Notes under the pieces: model-generated
What the model saw: only the letters and a program-made list of their open reading frames with translations
What the model was told of the DNA's origin: nothing
The model's database searches: none
DNA from: Galaxea fascicularis
Lineage: Eukaryota; Cnidaria; Anthozoa; Scleractinia; Euphylliidae
DNA length: 64,000 nt
Direction: 5' to 3'
Assembly: GCA_948470475.1 (NCBI GenBank)
Contig: OX419336.1
Span: forward strand, 41,196,881-41,260,880
Position numbers and translations under genes: made by a program
Part shown: in pieces, positions 11,353-21,759 of the stretch
How positions within the stretch are numbered: position 1 is the first letter of the stretch
Layout: every line of letters begins with the position of its first letter

Positions 11353-13610
11353 GTGATTATTCAAATAGCGAGGGCACTTATTTCTTCCTTGTGGTTTTCC
11401 TACTCAACTTGATATTCGTCGACCGCAAATAGATTTGACGTCTGAAGACGTTCGACGATATTGAGCTCTAGTGAAAGCACTGTCCGTCGTGTTTGCAGAT
11501 CAGAATTTTGTGGTGGGAAGCAATGAACTTTTATACCGCTCTATTTTGACAGCTAGTAAAAAATGTACCCATTGTGCGGTTAACAACTTTGTTATTATTG
11601 ACAACGGCACGTCTCCCCTGACCCTCTGACATTTGAAAAACCCTCCCGCCATTAGGGGGTAAAATTTTAACAACAAGATCCCATCTTCTTTGATACGTTA
11701 TTGTCTTCAGTCTCCATATGCAGCTGTTCAAATATATCAATAGCACTTGTTGTTAGTAATATGCAAAGAAAAATCTCTACATGTATTGTTTTCAAGAGTT
11801 TGAAAAGCATCCCTTCTAGGGAGAGGTGAGACAGTTTGATTTGATCTTCATCCAGGAAATTTCAATAATACCATAAATTGACGGGCCAAGATCTCTGTTT
11901 GACACTGAAATGTCATCGATTTCGAAACCAAATTGTCATATTTTCAAAATTAACTCTAAAGGGTAGCCAAATAAGATGGAACGGACCATTCACAGATTGT
12001 CCAAAAACAATTTTTAAATTTCTGAAATTCTCAGGACCATTTTTAATCCCTCGCCAAATATGTTTGTCTGTTTGAGCAATAACATTGATGCCCAGATGCC
12101 ATTGAACGTTCTTTAATTAAGGTGGGGTTCTTTGTTGAGAATTGATGCTATTTGAGTCCTCTAATCACTATAGTCAGCAATTTCCAGCGGCCATTGTCTT
12201 TAGAGAAAGCAGCCCTTTCAACCCCAAATTTGAGTCTGTGTTCTACTTATTCTTTTTTTATCTTAATTGTCCTACAAAACTGTTAAAGAATGCATTTTAG
12301 AAGAACATTGGTCATTGTCAGCACTGGAACAAAGAGTTTTGTGATTAACTGGGATTACTCATTTCGAGTTATATACTTTCAGACTGCCATGCTTGCGCAA
12401 CTCTTTTCCTTTTTAAGTAACTGCTGTCTTCGTTTTTTCCCTCCGCAAGCGCAAGGGGATTAAGATCAAGCGCAACATACAGAATTACCGGACTAATATA
12501 TATCGACTGGCTGACAGGAAACACGAAACCAATAGCAAATATTTTTGTTAGTTTCCCGGAGCATGCGAGGGAGGAATGTTCCACAGCCTAATTAATATCA
12601 TGTAATTTAGAGTGTCTTGTGATAAGTATGTTCTAATTACAGAGCAATTTGTAGTTGAAAAGGTATGCTAGAACTTTATCACGTGTTCATGAGGCTGGTA
12701 ACTTGATAACAGAAGATTGGGGGCAAAGACTGTTTGGCAAGTTAACGCACGTGCAGAACAAGAGAAACACATTTTAGGATCACGACGCAAACTTCATCGA
12801 ACGTTCTTATTGAAAAGCAATTTGAAAGTAATGCTGACAATGCTATGTTAGAACTGTATCGCGTGCTGTGAGGCTTGTAATGTTAGAAGAGGAAGATAAA
12901 GAAGAGATGCAACTTGCGGATCAGTGAAGAAAGAGTAGGATAAACAACTGGCGGCGGTCAAGTGTGTGATAACTTACTTATAAGGGAAGACGAAAATGCT
13001 TCAAAGGCGAAAGTCAGGAGACAGTACAGTAAGCTGGGTCTGCTTCAGCTGGCAACGGATTTCATAAGAATTAGCACAATTAAATGGCTGTGAAGGGGCG
13101 AATATCATTAAGAACTATCTATCGGAGACTTAAATCCTGTCTGTGAATTTTCAACCAGCAGGCTCCTTGCTTTTAATGGTCCGCTTCAGTTTATTTTCCG
13201 AGCTGCCAATATACTTTACTTTCAGTTAAAGTAAACTTATACCCTTAAGTAATTTATATGTTGTTACGTGTCCTCCGAGCGGAGCAGGTGGTTGTTTAAT
13301 TGAGTTTAGTTAATTATAAATCGAAAGGCAACTGGCCGCTCCTCGTGCCAGTTGGGTTTCTCACCCTTGTTATGTTTCCATGTAGTTTACTTTTTTGTTT
13401 CATGTAGTGCTCGGCCCCAATAGCCTTTGTGCAAAAAACACTGTCAAGAAAAAAAATAAAAGTTACTTAGTTTTATTTTTTTAATGATGTGAATCATGTA
13501 GTTTCTACACGGTGCACAAACACGCCAGAGTGGGTTGTCTCACGGGTGCCGACTTCATGCTGTTTCGCACACCACATAAAACCACTTAAGGTTTCGTTGC
13601 TCGCAAACGC
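11353..13610. other. Intergenic, no gene; one degenerate local duplication
   Basis: No coding region supported. A diverged duplication of about 40 bases is visible: GCTAGAACTTTATCACGTGT near 12666 and GTTAGAACTGTATCGCGTGC near 12848. Confidence 0.35.
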
Positions 13611-13615
13611 TGTGT

Positions 13616-13630
13616 TTTTATATATCGAGT
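13616..13630 (+). promoter_or_regulatory. Possible TATA box before a candidate first exon
   Basis: TTTTTATATATCGAG lies about 35-40 bases upstream of the ATG at 13659. Weak evidence, useful only together with the exon candidate that follows. Confidence 0.2.
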
Positions 13631-13658
13631 GAACAATCAGAATTAAATATCGAATATT

Positions 13659-13803
13659 ATGGTCGTCAAGCATAGTTTATCAAACAAACATTTTGCAGAA
13701 AGCGACAAGATAAAAATGATGGAAAAGAACGGGGACAAAATTTTAGCGGTGCCGCGACGTGGTCTGAGATCAAATGATCAATTTGGAAGAAGAAACGTAA
13801 AGG
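13659..13803 (+). CDS. Candidate N-terminal exon, perhaps of the FERM-PDZ gene
   Basis: ATG at 13659 opens 48 codons of polar, basic sequence (MVVKHSLSNKHFAESDKIKM at the start) up to AAAGG|GTGAGC, a good donor at 13804, leaving phase 1. No family is recognised. It is listed because of phase: the next candidate exon at 25590 needs exactly one base, and that exon ends in phase 0, as do 29744-29788 and the first FERM exon. The chain 13659-13803, 25590-25708, 29744-29788, 30341 would stay in frame and add 103 codons. Phase agreement alone has a fair chance of being accidental. Confidence 0.25.
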
Positions 13804-13859
13804 GTGAGCGGAGTGAGTCGTCTTTACAGGGAACTGCGCAATAAATTAAATTTCACGTT

Positions 13860-16800
13860 GCCTGTAGCTAATTATTACGAGTGTCGTTACGATTGCAAAA
13901 TAGCAAAAATGTAAGTTTGCGTGCCAGCTACTGTGTATTCTTTATAATTGCGTCTTTGTGTCAATGGACAATAGAAGTACCACTTGAGAGAAGAAAGCAC
14001 TTAAAAACTGTCTTGCCAAATTAAACTTTCGGGAAGCCACACGAATTCTTGTGGGAGCAGACAATTTCAGTGCAGTTGCCCACAAAATTAACACGTTATC
14101 GAGGAATGAAATTCTTCCATAATGACGCTTTCTATCTTGTACACTATTTTGTTCGCCTGTTCAGCGTAGTCGGACACCCGGCTCATCAGGTAGGGCGCGA
14201 AATGTCTTTTAATCTCTATAGTTGCGGCCGATTCATGAACAGCTACTTCCAAGCAACTGAAATATGGAGGTGTAGAAGAAAATCGAAAGTGAGACTGAAA
14301 CTGAGCGTCAACTCGGTCTTCCAAAACAGCAAAAGCCGTTCTATATATATCTTTTTATAAATCGGCTTACATCTGCGTACTAACGCTCGCTCAGCCTTTT
14401 GGCGCACTGAAATATGAATAATACTGGCAGTCGTTAATAAACTTGAGAGTTCAGTACTCTTAAAGCACTTTAGCTTGTCAGTAATCTTATGTCCACATGA
14501 CAAATTATTCTTTCCATAAACAGCCTAGAAGTTTCTCAAGAGTGTTAAGGTGCAAACAATTCCATAAATGGGTGTTCGTTTGAAATCTGCCACATAAAGG
14601 CTCTCTCTGTTGCCATAACTACGCTTCTAGCACGTCCCACGGACTGAGCAGGCAAAAGTACTTACATGCGACATTTTTCTTCTTGTGAATCGCTTCTAAG
14701 CTTGAAATCGAAAATTAAAAGTCCAGAAGAAAGTCTGGAGATAACGTGCTCTAGCTTTAAAGTTCTTAAGAGCTCGGTTGGACACCAGGGCGTTTTTGTG
14801 ATTAAGATGCTTTTGATAAAATACTAGAACGTTTAGGCGCCTCAATTCTAAATTCATTTAATCCTCACTCAAAAGTTAAAAAGTCTCTTATAAATATCAA
14901 ACATTGACATAGAATTGGAAGTCTAGCCTTTTATCCCTAATTCCTCAGATACCAGACTAATAAAAGCAAGATAGTCAGAGAATGAAGTAAAAGTATGCAT
15001 TGATTACATGGAAATGCGATTTGAGCGGTCGATCATGGTCCCAGTTACTTCATAGTAATGCCATTACTTGCTTTCATTGCAAGCTACATGAAAACAGAAT
15101 CTATCATAATGCGGATAGCAAAATGGGGACAAATTCAATTTGTGTGCCACTCGAGTATTTTTAAATAAATTTGGCCTTTGAAATAAGCGGATTGTTAAAT
15201 GTCAATCTCATTTTTCACGGAATGTTCCTTAATGATTTTTACACATTTTGATGAGAGTAAAAGCTCAAAATCGCTGAATTCAGCGCTCACTGAAACTTGC
15301 GTGTCCAGGGTTTCTTGTTGAAACTGTTTAACTTACATACATTTAGCTGAGTTTCCACGTCACATTAAAAGAGGAAACACGAAAGTTCATTAGAGATCTC
15401 TGGACGACTAACATACTTCGGCTCTTAAAAGTAGACAGAATTAATTTTGTTAAGCGTGCTTCTAATGGTGAAAAATCATACTAGTCCTTTGTAGTCTCTT
15501 AATAGATTGTTTCAATACTTCATTCACTACAAGTCGATAGTGATCATTTTTACAGCAGAGGTCAACATTGATAAAATAATATTGCGCTATAGTACAAGCT
15601 TAACCATTCAATACTGCAGGCATTTTAATTTATATCAGTTTGATCTCATCTGAACCAAATAAACGTCTTCCAAACAACGTGCATAGGTTGTTTGCTCAGC
15701 ACCTTATAGAGCAGATTTCACTGAGTCGAGTGCCAAAGCAATTACTTCAGCTAATTACAACATTTATACGAAGCAATTTCATGTAATTAACGGGTGCAAA
15801 GCGAGGGAACTATGAAATGCGGGCGTGCAAGTCGCGATTGGTTTTGGTCTTTCTTTTCATTGGTTGAAAATATGGCCAATCACAAAGCGAAGCAATGCAA
15901 AAACAAGGCAAACGCAATTTATTTTCGATGCTCTATCCCAACACTGAATGCTGCAGTTCTTTCTTATAGCCTTACGTATACGTGACTGCTGAAACCATTC
16001 GATTACCTCGTACCGGGGAATCACATACTAGTATAAGTTCTTCCGGTTTAAAGAAAATGCAACTGCATGTATAGGCACCAATACTCTTAGTGTTGTACCG
16101 CTCTCAGTGTCATGAAATAAAACTCTCTTTTCTTTGTTCCTTTTCCACTTTCTTTTCGTTAGCCAAGATGTCCCCACTACTTTGCTCTTGTGATATTGTT
16201 CCAACTGATCGGTATTGCATGTGGACATGTTTGATTTTTTCCCACATGTCTGTTGCTGCAGTTAATTAACTATATGGGTAGTCCTTGAGCTATCTTAAAA
16301 TATACATTATTTGTGAACCAGTCTTAAAACGGAATGTATTATAGAATCTACAGCCAACGAAAAAAATAATTTCAACCATAGGGTAGGCAACGCTTCTGCC
16401 TTGCACTTTTTCACCAGAAAGCCGGAGTAAAAAGTAGTGCTTCGACAAATTTTGTTGACGAAATGGGGGTGTAGTTTAATAATGCTCAAACATGATAATT
16501 TCCTTTATGGGTTGCAGTTTACTCTGCAGTCTACAGACGCTACACGGTCAACAGCTATTCACTACCACGAGAAATTTCAGTACGTGCCCAATTTGTTTCT
16601 AAATGAAATATAGATATAGGTTATGTTTCCTCCTTTTGGTTTCCAATATCACGATTAAAACTTCTTTATATACAGCCTAATTTAATCGAATCATAACTGT
16701 TTAAGATATTTTCTGACCTCTGGAAGACGCCCGGGAAGCGTCCTTTACCGAAACATGTTTGGAATTAACGCTTGTTGTCAGACTCCTATTTTCAAATGTT

Positions 16801-17150
16801 TGTTCGTCAATTGTGATATGGTTCGCAGTTGTTAGAAACACAATGAACAACTTTGGTTTTGGGATGGCTATTTTTATGGCACTTCTCTCCACAAAGAGAC
16901 TGGTTAGAGGGGAAATAGAGTTCGAGGGGGACGCTGGGAAGGGGAAAGAGAAGGAGAGAGACGCTGCCAGATAACGTGCTGTTCTGATTTGTGGTTCCCT
17001 GGTAATGCTTGATTTCTCGGTTAAAGGTCCAAGTATAGAAGGTTGGTAGACGCAATTTGAGGCAGGTCCGTTACTGTTTGAGGTATTTTCTCTGTTCTGT
17101 AAGTGTCGACAGGAATAAAAATAAATGTTTACAACTTTCGTTATCGTTAT
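13860..17150. other. Non-coding stretch, no gene recognised
   Basis: AT-rich with scattered short open frames and no domain signal. Around 15.78-15.96 kb there is a cluster of CCAAT/ATTGG words, more likely repeat-derived than promoter. Confidence 0.35.
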
Positions 17151-17154
17151 TCCA

Positions 17155-17541
17155 TGCTTAGGTTCAGTATCCCTCTCTGATCCCCAAACCGTTTACAATC
17201 GAAGTCTACCTAACTGATGATCAATGACACTCGCCACTTGCCTTCAAAATCCCCTAAAGTGTCTTGCATCTCAGAACATCGAGATTCTCGAGATTCACGG
17301 ACTCGGTATCATAAATGGGCTGAGTTTGTTGGTTCTCTACTCTGCTCCGAGAGGTTCTTGTCTGGGTACTCCGGTTAATTTCCCCCCTCTCCTCAAAGAC
17401 CAAGATTTGATTTGATTTGATTTGATTTATTGTTTTCTCCCCGGCCCAGTTAGTAGAGCACCTGTGCTCAGCTAGAACGATTTGAGACTGAAATAAAGTT
17501 ATTATTATTATTACTATTATTATTATTATTATTATTATCAT
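17155..17541 (+). repeat. Interspersed repeat ending in GATTT and TTA microsatellites
   Basis: A block with the phrase CTCTGCTCCGAGAGGTTCTT and a GGGTACTCCGG motif leads into a (GATTT)n run at 17405-17430. It ends in AATAAAGTTATTATTATTATT through about 17538. A unique body with an AATAAA-(TTA)n end is typical of non-LTR retroelement or SINE 3' tails. Family not determined. Confidence 0.5.
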
Positions 17542-18227
17542 CGGCGTTTCAATGCATGCCCGAAAATGCTAATTTACTCCGGCTTCTTCGACCCAAACTG
17601 ATCTTGAAAATATTTACAGTAAACGCTGATACCATTTTTCCTTGCTTTTTAAAACGGTGGCCGGAGCAGATATTAAACAGAGAACACTTCTTTTTCTTAT
17701 AGCACTGCATGTTCGGACTTTTTGTAGATAACGTGTAGCGTGAAAGATTTGCAGGTTTTCATTTTTGCGGATTTTGCGGATTGTTCTCGATCTGTGGTTA
17801 GAGCATCCGACCGGTATTAAGGTCGCGGGGGATACATGGCCATTAATATATTCATTTGCCAAAAATATAGGGTAGGGTGCTATTTTTTAAAACCTTATAT
17901 CATGAACATTTAAAACCCTATTCCGCTAGCTAGGACTTTACAGAGACATTGGGGAATAATTGGAGTGCACAAGGATTGCTTTTCACTAATAGATCTCTCT
18001 TTTTGGAAATGCTGTAAGCCACTAAGTTAATTTTTTGTAAAACTTGTGTCCAAGTTTTCTCCTGGAATGGAACACAAACAAAGTTGATTTACCACTCAGT
18101 GATCAGTCACAACCTCTTTTGTGACTGGTGAGTGAAGTATATGAAATGAAGACTGATCCTCGCAGTTGTGTACGTAACCTCAATTGCGAAACAAGCCTGA
18201 AACAAAAAAACAAAAAACAAAAAAACA

Positions 18228-18305
18228 GGAGCACAACGGGGTTTGAACCCGCGACCTCGCGATACCGGTGCGACGCTCTAATATAACCAACTGATCTATT
18301 AAGCC
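18228..18305 (-). pseudogene. Decayed tRNA-like repeat unit
   Basis: On the minus strand a tRNA-like sequence shares with the units at 62-63 kb the anticodon-arm region GTCGCACCGGTATCGCG and the T-arm GCGGGTTCAAACCCCG, which forms a B box. The D arm has gained a few bases, and the acceptor arms (GGCTTAA and TGTGCTCC) no longer pair. T-runs follow on the minus strand, as for a Pol III terminator. The 3'-side flank shares CAAGCCTGA and GCAGT-CGAGGATCAGTC words with the other family members. A dead member of the family. Confidence 0.6.
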
Positions 18306-18361
18306 ACTGACGTTGGGAGGAGGTCAATTGTAGGTTCATATGTTCTCGTGAAAGTGAAGAA

Positions 18362-18445
18362 TGTCAATGATGTATATGAAATGAATCACATGAACTGCGG
18401 AAATGAAATCAAATGAAGACTGATCCTCGCAGTTGTGTACGCCGA
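18362..18445. repeat. Second flank fragment of the tRNA-like repeat
   Basis: ATGAAATGAATCACATGAAC, TGCGG, then ATGAAATCAAATGAAGACTG and ATCCTCGCAGTTGTG reproduce the module flanking the tRNA-like units. The CGCAGTTGTGTACG segment also occurs at 18.16 kb on the other side of the decayed unit, so the copy is flanked by two like-oriented flanks. Confidence 0.55.
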
Positions 18446-19199
18446 TGATTATATGCAATTGCGAAAGAAGCCTGATCAGAAATTAATTTCCAATAGACCC
18501 TTTTAGAGGTCACCTCAGGTATCAAGACGTTCTGGTTATCTAAGACGAGTTGAATGTGGTCCTGAGGGACAAAAGAAATTTTGTCTACGCAGCCATTTGT
18601 TTTAAGGGATTGTCGCCACGGTGCAGGGATAGCGTCTATTAAGGACATCAGATCAAAGACGTCTTTTGGGGAAAAGTCCAACTGACTCAAATTGCCTTAA
18701 AAGATAAATTGATTATTTTCTGTGACCAAATCACCTATTCTGAATAATCCTTTACCAACCAAACTTTGATTGAACACAGATTTACCATTGATGCAAATGA
18801 ATTTTTTGTTCCAGATAACAGTATTGGATATTTCTTCGTGTGATAGCTCCGGAACACTATTATATGTGGATGCAGAGCATTGTGCAAAACACTCAAAACA
18901 TTCTCTGTAGAACTTTGGAAGATTAATTGGAAGCTTTTTCACATCAAAATTACAGCATAGAATGAACTTTTTCCCAACCGGTTTCAGATAGTGTAATAAA
19001 ATAGTTTTCCAATGACAAGGTTCATTTTCCACCTGTCTCTTGCAAAACATTCTTTGAGTCTCGATTATAGACTCCAGGTGCGGGGCTTTAAGCCTCCCAT
19101 CTTTTGTATCACTAATTAGGGATACACGTTTTACTTTGTCTTTACCTTTCCATATAAAATCTAAAATAATTCAATTGGCTTCAATCATAACTTCCTTAT

Positions 19200-19715
19200 C
19201 TATACAAATTGAACCAGCACGATAATTAACATTGGGATCACGAAGGTTTTAACAATCTGAATTCTTCCAATGATTGTCAGGTTCCTCCACCTCCAAAGCT
19301 GTAGTTTTGCTTTGATAGCGTCTATTATTCCTTTAAAGTTTAATTTGTTTCTCAGACGGAGGTTATAAGAGAAATAGACTCCTAATATTTTAACGGCTTC
19401 CTTGATCTCAATATTGATAAAACCTTGATTTTGGGCTTGGGTCACGCACGTATTTCCCAAGACCAACATTTCTGTTTTGGCCAAATTAATGCTAAGACCT
19501 GCGCAATTTCCGAACTTTGAAGTGACATCTAAAAAGTATTTGAGAGATCTGTCGTTCCGCAGGAAAGCAGTTAGATCATCTGCAAAAATCTCAATTTTGA
19601 TTTCTACTCTATCAACAACAATTCCTTGAATATCATCATTTTCACGTATACTAATAGCTAGTACTTCAAGGACAATAATAAACAAATATGAAGAAAGTGG
19701 ATCTCCTTGTCTCAC
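19200..19715 (-). pseudogene. LINE reverse transcriptase core fragment
   Basis: Longest open piece of the element (171 codons). It has RQGDPLSSYLFIIVLEVL and the active-site block IFADDLTAFLRND with the F-A-D-D catalytic motif, then LSINLAKTEMLVLGN, the conserved K-T-E segment of LINE RTs. It is only part of an RT domain and lacks its own start signals; the flanking RT parts are in other frames. Confidence 0.8.
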
Positions 19716-20333
19716 ACCTCTTTGTATCTCAAAAGGTCCAATAGAGAAACTATTATTCAGAACGCTGCTTGTAATGTTCAGATCAAAAGTATGTATCCAC
19801 TGGGTGAACGAAGGACCAAAATTAAAAGAAAAAAAATCCTATATTTACAGAATGAAAAGCTTTCTGGAAGTCCTCTGCTAACATCTTACCATTGATTCCA
19901 AATCTTTCTGTATAATTGAGTATATCATCAATCGTCCTTACTGCATCGTTGATTGTTCTACCTTTGACGTACGTATGCTGTTTATGATGACTGAATTATT
20001 TTAGGTAGGACCGCCTGCAGTCTCAAGGCAATAGCTTTAGATCCAATCTTGACATCTACATTGATCAAAGAAATCGGTCTCCAATTCGAAATTTTCCGTT
20101 ATCTTTATCTTTCTTTTCTATTAAAGTTATTATTGCTTGTTTTTGTGAGTTGGATAATTCACCATGATCAAATGAGTAATTGAGACTATCCACAAGGAGG
20201 TCACCAAAATGACTTTCCCAAAACGCAGTATAAAAACCCGACTGTAAGGACATCATCATTGCCGGGGGATTTATTGTTTTGAAAAAATACCATGACAAAA
20301 ACAGTTGACGGGTTTCTATAAGTATGGGGCTCC

Positions 20334-20360
20334 ACTTGGCGGCCCTTCGGGCCGCCGGAA
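20334..20360. repeat. Perfect GC hairpin inside the LINE
   Basis: GGCGGCCC-TTC-GGGCCGCC forms an 8-bp GC stem with a three-base loop. On the minus strand it falls where about 150 residues between the endonuclease and RT core of an L1-like ORF2 would be expected, so it marks a deletion or replacement junction. Confidence 0.6.
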
Positions 20361-20553
20361 CTCCGCTTTTATCACTCCCCTTGCTAAATGCTCATAAAAC
20401 AATTCATACTCACTTCGAAGAATTTCCAGTTTTTCTGTATTTTCAGTGGAGGGGTGCCTGCGCTGCAACCGTCCTCACACTGTTTTAACGAGTCGTCTAT
20501 CGTTTTCAATCTTTGTCTTCTTGCATTAGCTTTTAATTTACTAAACTTAGGGG

Positions 20554-20852
20554 CGAACCATTTGACTTTTAAGGGGGGGGGGGGGGTCAGGGGTTTGGAA
20601 GATTTCTCAATGGCAAGAACTTTTTTCCTAACTGACCAACAAGGCAGATATTTTTTTTTCAGTCGAAAAGCAGCGCAACAATTTTTTTATGATTTGCAAG
20701 AATTGTTTTTTGGCTGCACAATGCATGCATGAATTTTTTTTACTCAGACCTAGCCATGCATGGATTTTTTTTCTTTGTTTGGGAGGCTGTAGGAAATTTT
20801 TTTCAAAATCTTCCAACCCCCCTCCACCCTCAAAAGTCAAATGGTTCACTTC
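20554..20852. mobile_element. Foldback element inserted in the LINE
   Basis: The left arm GCGAACCATTTGACTTTTAA, with a poly-G run and GGGTTTGGAAGATTTCTCAA, is matched in reverse complement by the right arm (AATCTTCCAACCCCCCTCCA, then CAAAAGTCAAATGGTTCAC). Arms are about 45 bp with gaps. The interior has several T-runs and GCATGCATG palindromes. No coding capacity. It interrupts LINE sequence that continues on both sides. Confidence 0.75.
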
Positions 20853-20861
20853 TTCATGATA

Positions 20862-21090
20862 GTATGCTCAACAAAATTACTCAATTCTGATTGGTCGAGA
20901 GCAGTACAATTAATCCCAAATAGTACTCTGTAGGAGTACCAATTAAGTTTCCATGACAACAGCGCGTAAGTTCGTAATTTTGTTGAATGTACTATATTAA
21001 AAATCGCACGACCTTCCCGTACAATTCGGGATTAATAGACTCGTGATTTTGAAAGTTCTCAAATTGTACTCGAGGTTGTGCGATATCCTA
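20862..21090. repeat. Two small inverted-repeat elements next to the foldback
   Basis: First element, about 20866-20995: CTCAACAAAATTAC against GTAATTTTGTTGAA. Second, about 21003-21088: ATCGCACGACCT against AGGTTGTGCGAT, with CAATTCGGGATTAATAGACT between. LINE coding resumes right after, near 21090, so these and the foldback form one compound insertion of about 540 bp. Confidence 0.55.
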
Positions 21091-21759
21091 TACTAATCGA
21101 CATTTGCCTTATTCGATATTTGATTAAATCGCAAAGAAGCCTCTTGTCATTAACTTCTATAAACTTCTCGCTCCACACTGGCACACTTTCAGTTATAAGC
21201 TTACAAAAATCAGGATCATCTAATAAACTCGCATTAAATTTCCAATATGATGGACCATGCCTTTGTTCTTCTATACTATTAAAGTGAAGTACGATAGCCG
21301 AATGGTCGGAGTTTATGGAGGAAATTATATCGTCACTCAACAGCCAATAATCTAATATGCGTTGATTATATTAAAAGGGTTGTTCTGTCTTCAGGTAAAG
21401 CGTTTGCATTCTGGGTTTCTAACACGCCATATATCCACCAAGTCAAAATTTAAACAAATATCTTGAATGTGCTTCACAGAATGTTTCTTTGTGGGGTTAC
21501 CCCGGAGCAGTCCCAATCAGGATCGAGAGTAACATTGAAATCCCCGCCAATCGGTCAGTTGAAGTGCTGTACCGTTTGCAGAATTAGTGTAGAAGGTACA
21601 TGGGAATCACCTATTCATACCAAGATATGGAATGAAGGCCATTTCACATTACAAAGTGACCCTCCGTTTGAGCGATATGTTACAAAACATCTTTAAAGAT
21701 TCTTCGTCTTTCTTTGTCGTTGGCCACTTTACAATCACCTTTACGACCGCTTGATTCGC

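Larger units (their letters stand above)
18430..21750 (-). mobile_element. Broken L1-like LINE (endonuclease and reverse transcriptase), minus strand
   Basis: Read on the minus strand from high to low coordinates. An apurinic endonuclease part has GGDFNVTLDPDWDCSG near 21490-21545, then SDHSAIVLHF and GPSYWKFNASLLDD near 21220-21320. The linker KFSKLKANARRQRLKTID lies near 20500-20550. The RT part has GDLLVDSLNYSFDHGELSNS and ITLIEKKDKD (20100-20200), then, after a frameshift, NWRPISLINVDVKIGSKAIA (20000-20090). The catalytic block MRQGDPLSSYLFIIV with FADDLTAF lies at 19600-19715, and the C-terminal region at 18430-19050. The YWKFNASLL endonuclease end is typical of the L1/Tx1 group. Stops, frameshifts, a deletion near 20300-20360 and inserted palindromic elements at 20554-21090 show it is dead. 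Confidence 0.85.

Noticed and set aside
17150..17541. Frames across the TTA repeat (poly-Ile on the minus strand)
   Set aside because: Microsatellite translation.
20554..20852. Open frames on both strands across the foldback
   Set aside because: Low-complexity readings of G and T runs in a palindromic element.
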